6,595 nucleotides of DNA from Streptococcaceae bacterium (GCA_031279745.1 JAITHN010000146.1:1-6595); one strand, 5' to 3'. Positions 1 through 6,346 are shown, counted from the first letter of the stretch. Numbers and translations: made by a program. The notes: a model not told the origin generated them from the letters alone.

Positions 1-827
1 ATTTAGAGCTGGAGGAACATTTCTTCTCTCTACCGAATATTGAAGGAAAAAGGCGAGTCCGCGTCCTTTTGCCAAATGAATATAAGACAAGGCAAGGTGA
101 ATCCTTTCCTGTTTTATATTTGCATGATGGACAAAATATTTTCTATAGTAAAGAGGCCTATGCAGGCTATTCTTGGAAGATTATCAAGCTTTTGAAAAAG
201 CATCAGGATTTAGCAGATGTTATCGTCGTTGCAGTAGACAATAGCGGTTTTGACCGATATTTTGAATATACACCGTTTGAAACGCCAGGCGAAGCATCAG
301 TTGAGAATAGCGGGGGCGGAGAAGATTATGCAGAATGGTTTGTTTCTACTCTGAAACCTTTTATTGATTCAACCTATCGAACAAAAAGTGACCGTGAAAA
401 TACACTTTTAGCTGGAAGCTCTCTAGGGGGATTGATTGCAGCCTATCAAGGGTCTAGAAATCCAGAAATTTTTGGAAATCTTGGCATTTTCTCTCTTGCT
501 TCATTTTTGAGTGAACGTGAATTTTTGACTTATGTTCAAGAGCATCCTCTTCATCCGGATACTCGAGTGTATATCCAAGTAGGTACGGAAGAGGGAAATG
601 ATACAGATGAAAGCTTAAGCGGAAAAGATATAAATCAAGCGTATATTGATAGCTCCATCTATTATGTGCGCGCTCTCTTGATGGGGCAGACCCCTTTAGA
701 AAATTTGCATTTGCATATTTTTTCAGGTGAACATCACGGGGAGTATTATTGGGCGAAGCATTTTGAAGAGTTTTTACGTTTTAGCAACGGAAGCTATGTT
801 CGTGAATTTGAACAACCGTTAAATTAA
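1..827 (+). CDS. alpha/beta-hydrolase esterase (IroE/Fes-like), 5' end outside the window
   Basis: The frame is open from base 3 to the TAA at 825-827, so the true start lies left of the window. The first ATG-like candidate inside, a TTG at 69, is not the start: 22 further in-frame codons precede it and read as a normal beta-strand lead-in (GKRRVRVLLP). Visible hallmarks are the PVLYLHDGQN strand-loop near bases 105-135, the nucleophile elbow G-S-S-L-G with the probable catalytic Ser at 420-422, and a C-terminal GEHHGEYYW motif near 726-752 that supplies the catalytic His. This order is typical of the predicted hydrolases of COG2819/COG2382, which include IroE and the enterobactin esterase Fes. 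Members hydrolyse esters; the substrate here is unknown. No signal peptide can be judged because the N-terminus is missing. The gene converges on the secreted-protein gene, with a shared terminator between them. The family call is firm, the substrate open. Confidence 0.88.
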   Translation, partial: LELEEHFFSLPNIEGKRRVRVLLPNEYKTRQGESFPVLYLHDGQNIFYSKEAYAGYSWKIIKLLKKHQDLADVIVVAVDNSGFDRYFEYTPFETPGEASVENSGGGEDYAEWFVSTLKPFIDSTYRTKSDRENTLLAGSSLGGLIAAYQGSRNPEIFGNLGIFSLASFLSEREFLTYVQEHPLHPDTRVYIQVGTEEGNDTDESLSGKDINQAYIDSSIYYVRALLMGQTPLENLHLHIFSGEHHGEYYWAKHFEEFLRFSNGSYVREFEQPLN

Positions 828-836
828 ATAAGCAGT

Positions 837-874
837 CCGCCTGTGAGAGTTTCTCACAGGCGGCGCTTTTGTTT
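837..874. terminator. intrinsic terminator between convergent genes
   Basis: A perfect 12-bp stem (CCGCCTGTGAGA at 837-848 against TCTCACAGGCGG at 852-863) with a 3-nt loop is followed on the + strand by CGC and TTTTGTTTT. It lies 9 nt after the stop of the left esterase and fits as its terminator. Seen from the minus strand, it follows the stop of the secreted-protein gene (878-880) by 14 nt. The T-run on that side is weaker (TTATTTAATTT after a short gap), so it may work in both directions but better on +. Confidence 0.9.
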
Positions 875-877
875 TGA

Positions 878-2815
878 TTATTTTGTCACCATGATTTCCC
901 CTCGTTGCGCTTTTAATAAGAACTTCCGGCTGTTGTCATTGGTCATGCCTTCCAACTCAAAGTTTTTATTCATTTTTGCATAGAGGACTAGATTTTCTAG
1001 TCCCACTTTTCGAGGGAGAAGTGTATCTAAATTTTTGACGGGATGTGATTTTACATTTGACTGGTCTGTCGGTTTTCCAGTTTGGGTTGAACCTAGAATC
1101 TGATCGCGAATGCTTTCCAATAGCGGAACATCAATTCGTAGAAGCGTCCCATTTTCCACAAGTGTCAACTTTTTAGAATAGGCATCATAGCTCATGCCTT
1201 GTACAAATTCTCCAGTTCTATTTTGAATCGTTAGCGGGAATTTTTCAATAATGGGAGGCTTATTTTCATCCATTATTTCACCGCGAAGCATATAATACCC
1301 TTTATATCTCAAGCTCGAGCTGTTTGATGAGTACAGGCAATAAAAGACATGACTGTTGATAAAGGCGAATTTTGAAGCGGCGACAAAGGGTGACGTTACC
1401 CCGTCCTTCTGATTGACATAGAAGTCTGGAAGGCGATGGACCTTTTTAAAGTCAGTAGAGATTTTAACAAGTCGCATCTGTTTTTGGGGAGTTACATCTA
1501 CCGCATTCGCATTTTTTACACTTGAATCTTTTTTCATCAAATAGTAAAGATTGGTTCCATCCGTGGAAAGGTTTTCCCCATGCCCTAAGTCGTTGACCAT
1601 CAAGAACTGAATATCTCCATTCAACAAGTATTGTCTGGCTCCTGGCCTATTGTACGATAGGAGAGAAAGAAGTGAAGTTGTTGATTTTCCGATTTTGTTT
1701 ACCACGCTTCGATTGATTTTCATAATAAATCCGGCTTCATTTTGAGTAAGTGCGTTTCCGATCCCGTACTGGCACGTGAGATAGAGGTCCCCTTTGAAAT
1801 TTAGGATTTGTTGAAAACTTCCGACAGAAATGGATTTTCCTGCAGAAAGTTGGATTTTGCTACCCCATTCAGGCAAGTTTGACCCAGTTTTAAATGAAAG
1901 CGAGGTCTTTGTTGTGTTTATAAGAGGAGATAAAGTCGTCGTTGTATTAGGTGTTCCAAATCGCCAATAATCCTTTAAAGGAAAAGAGGAGATGTTTTTT
2001 CCATTTGAGGGAAGCACAGGAATAGGATTTTGGTAATAATAATTTGGAGCATCAGTTGGAAGGGGGTCAACCATCGCATTAACTCCCTTCCAAGACTTTC
2101 CATTGCTCTCGAAAAGGACTTTTTTCTTAAAGACTTCTCCACTGATCAACTTGTTTTTTTCAATCCAACCAGTTGTCCGGTAATCTGCAGATTGAATGTA
2201 GAAAAATAGGCAAGTCTTCCCAGGTGCAAGATAAATTTCAGCTTTTCTTAAAGCATAGTATGTGTTTTGACTTGCTTTCGTTAAAACAGATTTCTTTTGA
2301 ATGCGTACATCGTTTAATTTCTTTTGAGAAGCACTCCCGCTTTGAAAGCTGACAAGTCGTCTAGATTGGTTGACATGATAGGCAGGAAATACATTTGGAT
2401 TATAGGCATAGCTCCACGGGTGGAGAGATGGCGAAATTTTTTTTCCAAGGTAGGTGTTGCTGAGCATGTAAGGTTTTTTAGATAAATGAAGATTCCCCAA
2501 GCGGACAAATCCGATTTTTCCATTCACGCTGACTTGGTAGAGTTTAAAACTCTCTCCCTTTTTTTTGAGTAGGATGACTTTTCTAGAAACAAGAAAGGCG
2601 TTTTTTCCAAACTTTTTTAAACTAGAGATTTTCTTTAATTGAAATTTGCCCTTCTTTTTAGTCAAATGATAAAATGCGCCACTTTGATTTTTTATAGTAA
2701 AGACACGTAAGGTTTTGTCTTTTGTAGAAGCTGAATAGCTTTCTTCTTTTGCAAAGGCAATGGATCCAGCCATGAAAAAAAGAAGGAAGAGCATAAAAAT
2801 AATTGATTTCTTCAT
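878..2815 (-). CDS. secreted protein of unknown function with SH3/GW-like modules, 645 aa
   Basis: The start at 2815 is chosen because it begins a textbook signal peptide: MKKS, a hydrophobic core at residues 5-19, and an A-F-A site with likely cleavage after residue 22. It also has a GGGAG ribosome site 7 nt upstream. The frame stays open upstream to 2917, but that stretch covers the promoter. The mature protein has a Lys-rich N-terminal part with two modules, about residues 35-112 and 170-226. Each ends in a strand of the kind G-[FW]-[VI]-x(4)-L (IGFVRLGNL, TGWIEKNKL), as in SH3b/GW cell-wall domains. Residues about 335-565 are beta-rich with repeated strands (GDLYLTCQY, NLYYLMKK, KKLTLVENGTLLRID), which hints at a propeller. 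There is no LPXTG anchor, no C-terminal membrane helix and no recognisable enzyme motif. The gene is probably monocistronic, with its own promoter and a terminator on each side. Surface attachment through the basic modules is inference. I do not recognise the family. Confidence 0.85.
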   Translation of the reverse strand: MKKSIIFMLFLLFFMAGSIAFAKEESYSASTKDKTLRVFTIKNQSGAFYHLTKKKGKFQLKKISSLKKFGKNAFLVSRKVILLKKKGESFKLYQVSVNGKIGFVRLGNLHLSKKPYMLSNTYLGKKISPSLHPWSYAYNPNVFPAYHVNQSRRLVSFQSGSASQKKLNDVRIQKKSVLTKASQNTYYALRKAEIYLAPGKTCLFFYIQSADYRTTGWIEKNKLISGEVFKKKVLFESNGKSWKGVNAMVDPLPTDAPNYYYQNPIPVLPSNGKNISSFPLKDYWRFGTPNTTTTLSPLINTTKTSLSFKTGSNLPEWGSKIQLSAGKSISVGSFQQILNFKGDLYLTCQYGIGNALTQNEAGFIMKINRSVVNKIGKSTTSLLSLLSYNRPGARQYLLNGDIQFLMVNDLGHGENLSTDGTNLYYLMKKDSSVKNANAVDVTPQKQMRLVKISTDFKKVHRLPDFYVNQKDGVTSPFVAASKFAFINSHVFYCLYSSNSSSLRYKGYYMLRGEIMDENKPPIIEKFPLTIQNRTGEFVQGMSYDAYSKKLTLVENGTLLRIDVPLLESIRDQILGSTQTGKPTDQSNVKSHPVKNLDTLLPRKVGLENLVLYAKMNKNFELEGMTNDNSRKFLLKAQRGEIMVTK

Positions 2816-2822
2816 CGTGTTT

Positions 2823-2827
2823 CTCCC
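2823..2827 (-). promoter_or_regulatory. ribosome binding site that fixes the start of the secreted protein
   Basis: On the minus strand this reads GGGAG, 7 nt before the ATG at 2815. It supports that start over the longer frame beginning at 2917, and it is part of the proximal arm of the 12-bp inverted repeat. Confidence 0.75.
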
Positions 2828-2843
2828 ACTCAATCTTTTAGTC

Positions 2844-2872
2844 ATTATATCAAAAATGAAGGGGAGAAACAC
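2844..2872 (-). promoter_or_regulatory. extended -10 promoter of the secreted-protein gene
   Basis: The minus strand reads TGA followed directly by TATAAT (hexamer 2849-2844), a perfect -10 with the TG extension. At 17-bp spacing the -35 would be GTGTTT (2872-2867), a poor match, as is usual for extended -10 promoters. Transcription would start near 2837 and leave a leader of about 21 nt that carries the ribosome site. The -35 position lies inside the distal arm of the 12-bp inverted repeat. Confidence 0.65.
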
Positions 2873-2946
2873 GGAGTACAGGATTGGTTTAGGTGTATTC
2901 ATTCGTGGACTCTCCATTTACCCCCGAAAACTACGGGATAGATTAC

Positions 2947-2979
2947 AAAAAAATACCCCATCGTAAGCCGATGAGGCAT
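2947..2979 (-). terminator. intrinsic terminator of the ligase-esterase operon
   Basis: Reading the minus strand, CCTCATCG (2976-2969), loop GCTTA and CGATGGGG (2963-2956) form an 8-bp stem with one G-U pair. Three more pairs, one of them G-U, extend it, and seven T (2953-2947) follow. It begins about 8 nt after the esterase stop at 2987, which makes read-through into the secreted-protein gene unlikely. Confidence 0.88.
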
Positions 2980-2986
2980 GTAAGAA

Positions 2987-3742
2987 TTAAATCCAACCAT
3001 CGTTTTCCAAGTTTGCGAGGAAGTGAGGCATTTGTCTACGCCAAGCACTCCAATCATGTGGGACATCATGTCCCCAGTAGTCAAACCATCCTGGAATTCC
3101 CTTATATCCAAAAACGAGCTGAAGTCGGCGAGTATCTGCGATATGTGGCGCTTCCCAAGAACCTTGACCAACAGAAATGATGAATCTGTTTGATTTATAC
3201 TGATTGATAAACCAGTTGTCGTTCATGTTAGATAAGAAATCAAGTGGGCTGTTGTAGTAGATTACGTCATCAGAGTAAAAGTCACCTGTAAAGAATCTTG
3301 CGTCATAAACTCCGCTGAGTGCAACAGAAGTGTCAAAAATATCAGGGTGTTTTAAGGCGAAATTAATGGTGTGGAATGCCCCCATTGAACATCCAGTAAG
3401 GCCAAGTCCGTGAGGGTATTCAGGGTTTTCATGTCGAATCAGTTGGACCAATTCATGAATAATATAAGAGTCATAGGCGTTATGCGCTTTTGACATATCA
3501 TGCCCACTCTTCCCATCCGCTAACCAACTTTCACTGTCAATGGATTGCGGAGTATAAAAACGGACGAGGCCACGGTCAATCCAAGATTGACAAGCTTCAA
3601 TCATGCCAAAGTCAGCGTACTCATTATGGCTTCCGCCAGAAGAAGGAAAGACGATGATAGGTTTACCTGCATGACCATAGACATTGAAATACATTTCACG
3701 TCCTAATGACCCGCTATAGTGACTTCTTGATTCAAAATGCAT
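2987..3742 (-). CDS. esterase, alpha/beta-hydrolase of the COG4947 type, 251 aa
   Basis: The protein has the alpha/beta-hydrolase layout. An early strand with an oxyanion-type loop (IIVFPSSGGS, residues 29-38) leads to the nucleophile elbow G-C-S-M-G at 117-121 with Ser119. A late GHDVPHDW motif (224-231) offers His225 or His229 as the catalytic base. No signal peptide or membrane helix is seen, so it should act in the cytoplasm. Length and motifs fit the short 'putative esterase' family COG4947; the substrate is not known. The start is supported by AAGGAG 6 nt upstream (3749-3754). The gene lies 26 nt after the ATP-grasp stop with only the ribosome site between, so the two are almost certainly co-transcribed. 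It differs clearly from the esterase at the left edge (elbow GCSMG against GSSLG), so it is not a recent duplicate. The family is sure, the role inferred. Confidence 0.9.
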   Translation of the reverse strand: MHFESRSHYSGSLGREMYFNVYGHAGKPIIVFPSSGGSHNEYADFGMIEACQSWIDRGLVRFYTPQSIDSESWLADGKSGHDMSKAHNAYDSYIIHELVQLIRHENPEYPHGLGLTGCSMGAFHTINFALKHPDIFDTSVALSGVYDARFFTGDFYSDDVIYYNSPLDFLSNMNDNWFINQYKSNRFIISVGQGSWEAPHIADTRRLQLVFGYKGIPGWFDYWGHDVPHDWSAWRRQMPHFLANLENDGWI

Positions 3743-3768
3743 ATTTTTCTCCTTTGTATTTTGCGTAT

Positions 3769-4938
3769 TTAGTATTTTCCTTGAATAAATTCGATTGCTT
3801 CTTTAAGAGACTCCGTAGTCTCAGCACGTACAATGTAGCCAACATTTCCCATTAGAGTAGCAAAAATTCCTGGTATACTCAAAATTTCTTTTAAATTCTC
3901 TCCTAGATGGTCACGGATTTCATTGTCGTTATGATGGTAGTGATTGTTTTCATAATTTCTGGCAACATAGGCGCAATAGTATTGGCGACTCGCTGTGTTT
4001 TGAAATGCACCTGTTGAAACAAGATTTGCATACTCTGCAAATAAATCAATGTCATTTGCGTAATTCATCATGTCAATGCTCGAACCACCAGGCAAACGCA
4101 TATTCACTTCAAGAGGGATATATTCGCCGCTAGGTGTCAGGAAGAATTCCAGATGGAAAAATCTTTCCTTTGTATTAAAAGCTTGAACGATTTTCTCCCC
4201 CATTTGCGAAAGGGCTTCTGGGATGTCTTTTGTGACGTAGAAGAACAAGTCGTTTCCAGTGATTACGGTGTTGATTACAGCAGTGTTGTAGTTCATGCTA
4301 GAATGGAAGACGATCTTCCCATCAACATCTGTAAGTCCATCGAAGGTCACAATATCTCCTTCAATAAACTCTTCCATAATGTAAGAAACCTCAGGAATGC
4401 GATGTTGAAGAAATGCCTCCAAATCATTTTCTGACATGATTTTATGCGTATCACCCGCACCTACACCGTTATCCGGTTTAATGATAACTTGATAGTTAAA
4501 TTCATTTGCGAGACTTCTTGCATCACTATCAGTAGTAATCACTCGTCCTTTTGCGACTTTTAGCCCGATGGATTGGTAGACTTTTTTCATCCCTGACTTG
4601 AACTTGATAGACTCAAGGTCGTTGACTTTATATCCAAAAACGTCAAAATCTGTACGCAACTTGGCGTCTAGTTCTAACCAGTGTTCGTTATGGCTCTCGA
4701 TTCTATGAATTTCCCCGTATTTTTCAGCGAAATATTGCACGGCACGATGTGCTTCATGATAATTTTCTAAATTTGAAACTTGGTAGTATTCAGTTAAGTT
4801 TTCTTTCAACTCATTTGGTAAAAGGTCGTAAGGTTCATCACCTAATCCCAAAGTGTTGACTCCTTTTTCCTTTAACCTTGCAGCGAAGGGTAAAAAGTTT
4901 GTTGGAAAATGGGGAGACACGAGAACAAAGTTTTTCAT
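3769..4938 (-). CDS. ATP-grasp ligase of unknown substrate, 389 aa
   Basis: The three ATP-grasp parts are visible. Residues 1-105 form a Rossmann-like pre-ATP domain starting VLVSPHFP. The ATP-binding part has IIKPDNGVGAGDT (152-164) with Lys154 and a Gly-rich loop, and YIMEEFIEGD (186-195). The metal-binding strand has HLEFF (Glu264) and LEVNMRLPGG (Glu277, Asn279, Arg281). Such enzymes use ATP to make an acyl-phosphate and join it to an amine, thiol or other nucleophile. This one resembles the carbamoyl-phosphate-synthase/biotin-carboxylase-like stand-alone ligases, but no biotin or carbamoyl-phosphate partner domain is present. An unusually His/Asn-rich stretch (ENNHYHHNDNE, 330-340) lies near the C-terminus. 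It is the first gene of an operon with the esterase, which suggests that the esterase handles the ligase product or a precursor; that is inference. The fold is certain, the substrate open. Confidence 0.92.
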   Translation of the reverse strand: MKNFVLVSPHFPTNFLPFAARLKEKGVNTLGLGDEPYDLLPNELKENLTEYYQVSNLENYHEAHRAVQYFAEKYGEIHRIESHNEHWLELDAKLRTDFDVFGYKVNDLESIKFKSGMKKVYQSIGLKVAKGRVITTDSDARSLANEFNYQVIIKPDNGVGAGDTHKIMSENDLEAFLQHRIPEVSYIMEEFIEGDIVTFDGLTDVDGKIVFHSSMNYNTAVINTVITGNDLFFYVTKDIPEALSQMGEKIVQAFNTKERFFHLEFFLTPSGEYIPLEVNMRLPGGSSIDMMNYANDIDLFAEYANLVSTGAFQNTASRQYYCAYVARNYENNHYHHNDNEIRDHLGENLKEILSIPGIFATLMGNVGYIVRAETTESLKEAIEFIQGKY

Positions 4939-4949
4939 AGCAACATTAA

Positions 4950-4954
4950 CCTCC
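4950..4954 (-). promoter_or_regulatory. ribosome binding site of the ATP-grasp gene, long spacing
   Basis: The minus strand reads GGAGG, 11 nt before the ATG at 4938, at the long end of the usual range. No in-frame ATG, GTG or TTG lies closer to it, so 4938 is kept as the start. Confidence 0.65.
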
Positions 4955-4996
4955 AGTTGGTTTCCTTTGATGGTTCACGAAGATGTAAAAATAAAA

Positions 4997-5027
4997 TATA
5001 GAATAGATAAAAATAAGATATTCTATA
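4997..5027. repeat. inverted repeat, possible operator
   Basis: TATAGAATA (4997-5005) and TATTCTATA (5019-5027) are perfect complements across a 13-nt AT-rich spacer. After one mismatch, three more A-T pairs extend it on each side. It lies in the leader or promoter zone of the ligase operon. As RNA the stem would be weak (almost all A-U), so a DNA operator is the likelier reading. Chance is possible in such AT-rich DNA. Confidence 0.35.
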
Positions 5028-5055
5028 ATTTTACTAAGAACATATTTGTTGTTTT

Positions 5056-5094
5056 ATTATAAATCAAAATGGAAGAAACTCACGTTTTTTTTTT
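5056..5094 (-). promoter_or_regulatory. possible promoter of the ligase-esterase operon
   Basis: The minus strand has a perfect -10 TATAAT (5061-5056). The hexamer at 17-bp spacing is poor (CGTGAG), but a run of ten A (5094-5085) lies just upstream and could act as an UP element. The leader would be about 110 nt and include the inverted repeat at 4997-5027. Other AT-rich hexamers nearby could serve instead, so this is tentative. Confidence 0.35.
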
Positions 5095-5271
5095 ATTTCT
5101 ATAAAAGAAAAGTGGGCATTGTTCGGGGTTGAAAGATGATTTTTAAGAAATAGGTCGTTTTCTTTTTAGAATTTACAGAAATGTGCTTTACTAGATTTCG
5201 AATAGGTGGAACGCAAATTGAAATGCAAGCACAAATAATGAAATGATTTTTATCGGGAAGGGAGACGGCGA

Positions 5272-5976
5272 ATGTCTTTATTATTTCAACACAATACGTT
5301 AGCGAGTTTGATGAGTGGACTTTATGGAGGAACGATTTCCATCGGAGATGTTTTAAAACACGGGGACTTTGGGATTGGGACAAGTGATGGGTTAAATGGT
5401 GAGCTGATTGTGATTGACGGAGCTGCGTTCTTAGCAACAGATAAGAACGAAGTGATCCGATTAAACGATGAAGACACTACACCTTATGCAGCTGTCACGA
5501 CTTTTTCTTCCATTCAGTTGAAAAGATATTGGAATATTGACAGTGAACCGTTGCTCAGAATCTTGGAAGAAGAGTTGCCGAGTCAGAATCTTTTTTCTGC
5601 AATACGGATTCAAGGGAAGTTTTCTAAAATGCATGTGCGTGTAGCACCCAAGCAAGAAAGACCTTTTACTCAGCCGTTTGTGGAAGTTGCTAAAAATCAA
5701 CCAGAGTACGAGCAAGATGATGTAGAAGGAATGATTGTAGGTTTTTGGACGCCAGAATTGTTTCACGGTGCAAGCGTAAAAGGCTTCCATCTCCACTTTT
5801 TGTCTGAGGACAAAACATTCGGCGGACATATCTTAGACTTTAGACTGGCAGAGGGGGTTGCGGAAATCGGGGAGATTGATTCTCTGTTACAAGATTTTCC
5901 CGTACAGGCGAATGAATTTTTGAAGGCGAAATTTGATGTAAAAAAACTGCATGCTGATATTTCGAAAAGCGAATAA
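5272..5976 (+). CDS. alsD: alpha-acetolactate decarboxylase, 234 aa
   Basis: The enzyme converts (S)-2-acetolactate to (R)-acetoin and CO2 in the cytoplasm. It diverts pyruvate to a neutral product and limits the acetolactate available for valine and leucine synthesis. The family is recognised throughout: FQHNTLASLMSGLYGG at the N-terminus, LKHGDFGIGT (28-37), LNGELIVIDG (41-50) and FWTPELFHG (158-166). The zinc ligands are His173 and His175 (GFHLHF) and His186 (GGHILDF). Their 2- and 11-residue spacing, and the 129 residues back to Glu44, match the zinc site and Glu65 of the Brevibacillus enzyme. Length is normal. The start has GGGAG 7 nt upstream (5260-5264). The synonym in lactococci is aldB. 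No acetolactate synthase gene adjoins it, and the divergent neighbour is the ligase operon, so it appears to be transcribed alone. It ends before a tandem-repeat tract and a strong terminator. Confidence 0.96.
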   Translation: MSLLFQHNTLASLMSGLYGGTISIGDVLKHGDFGIGTSDGLNGELIVIDGAAFLATDKNEVIRLNDEDTTPYAAVTTFSSIQLKRYWNIDSEPLLRILEEELPSQNLFSAIRIQGKFSKMHVRVAPKQERPFTQPFVEVAKNQPEYEQDDVEGMIVGFWTPELFHGASVKGFHLHFLSEDKTFGGHILDFRLAEGVAEIGEIDSLLQDFPVQANEFLKAKFDVKKLHADISKSE

Positions 5977-5982
5977 GCGTAT

Positions 5983-6126
5983 ATTCGAACAGTAGCGTGG
6001 ATTTGAACAATGTCTATAATTGAACGCGCAGTAATTGAACAATGACTATAATTGAACAATAGGTGTAATTGAACGCGCTGTAATTGACCAATAGAGGTTA
6101 GTGAACAAGAGCTCTAATTGAACAAG
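5983..6126. repeat. array of nine degenerate 15-18 bp direct repeats (ATTGAAC core)
   Basis: Copies of ATTGAAC or a close variant begin at 5983, 6001, 6019, 6034, 6051, 6068, 6083, 6100 and 6117, with spacings of 18, 18, 15, 17, 17, 15, 17 and 17. The commonest unit is ATTGAACAAT plus about 7 variable bases ending in TA. Units 3 and 6 are 15-bp forms, ATTGAACGCGC[A/T]GTA, so units 3-5 and 6-8 form a higher-order 49-bp repeat. The period is not a multiple of three and stop codons occur in it, so it is not a coding repeat. It starts 6 nt after the decarboxylase stop and ends before the terminator, so it would be transcribed as part of the 3' untranslated region. Its function is unknown. Confidence 0.85.
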
Positions 6127-6173
6127 CTGGGCATTTGTCCTAAATTTGCGCTTTTCAAGCTTTCCAAAAAATG

Positions 6174-6204
6174 AAAAAAACTTGACCCTGGGTCAAGTTT
6201 TTTT
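6174..6204. terminator. bidirectional intrinsic terminator
   Basis: Seven A, CTTGACC, loop CTG, GGTCAAG and seven T make a perfect 14-bp stem with a T-run on either strand. It lies about 200 nt after the decarboxylase stop and about 140 nt past the stop of the minus-strand transporter gene, so it can end both transcripts. Confidence 0.92.
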
Positions 6205-6346
6205 GATTTTGTATGTGGATAACAAGGTGCTTACTGTCGTTCATCATGCGTACGAAAGAGCTAGTTGGGTTGCGTACGTTATGTTCACTTGCATATCAGA
6301 GGGTAGCGAATTTTATTTTTAAGCGCATCACAATATTACTCGAGTT
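6205..6346. other. non-coding tail between terminator and transporter gene
   Basis: These 142 bases hold no supportable gene. They contain the DnaA-box match and two copies of TGCGTACG (about 6247 and 6271), too short to interpret. They would be the 3' untranslated region of the minus-strand transporter transcript. Confidence 0.55.
6214..6222 (-). promoter_or_regulatory. single consensus DnaA-box match
   Basis: The plus strand reads TGTGGATAA, the exact complement of the DnaA box TTATCCACA. Only this one exact copy was noticed in the window. Single boxes occur away from origins, and it may be chance. Confidence 0.35.

Larger units (their letters stand above)
2816..2873. repeat. perfect 12-bp inverted repeat around the promoter
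   Basis: CGTGTTTCTCCC at 2816-2827 is exactly complementary to GGGAGAAACACG at 2862-2873, with 34 bp between the arms. For the minus-strand gene starting at 2815, the distal arm falls on the -35 region and the proximal arm covers the ribosome binding site. The predicted transcription start lies between the arms, so the mRNA would not contain both. This suits a split DNA operator better than an RNA hairpin. The operator role is inference. Confidence 0.55.
4939..5271. other. AT-rich divergent intergenic region
   Basis: These 333 bases separate the minus-strand ligase operon from the plus-strand acetolactate decarboxylase gene. No gene of its own is seen; short frames here are shadows. It holds the ribosome sites of both genes, a possible promoter for the ligase operon, an inverted repeat and a run of ten T (5085-5094). 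I searched by eye for a catabolite-response (cre) site and for a clear -35/-10 pair in front of the decarboxylase and found none that convinces. The nearest, TTGAAA at 5218-5223, lacks a good -10. Confidence 0.7.

Noticed and set aside
2816..2917. N-terminal extension of the secreted protein by 34 residues
   Set aside because: It would bury the signal peptide behind a poor leader, and it covers a clear extended -10 promoter and ribosome site; the 2815 start explains both.
2893..3180. Plus-strand frame of 95 residues across the terminator and esterase end
   Set aside because: It is antisense to the esterase and runs through its terminator hairpin; composition and context mark it as a shadow.
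4935..4946. Three-codon upstream frame (M-L-L-stop) on the minus strand whose TGA overlaps the ATP-grasp start as ATGA
   Set aside because: GGAGG is only 3 nt from this ATG, too close for good initiation, and such a short frame is expected by chance.
5085..5094. Run of ten T as a terminator on the plus strand
   Set aside because: No stable hairpin precedes it, and no plus-strand gene ends nearby; it is more plausible as an A-tract upstream of a minus-strand promoter.
5763..6059. 98-residue minus-strand frame over the decarboxylase end and repeats
   Set aside because: It is mostly antisense to a well-supported gene, begins inside the repeat tract and has no ribosome site or recognisable protein features.
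5983..6126. The repeat tract as a CRISPR array
   Set aside because: Units of 15-18 bp with a 7-bp core are far too short for repeat plus spacer, the units are degenerate, and no cas gene is present.
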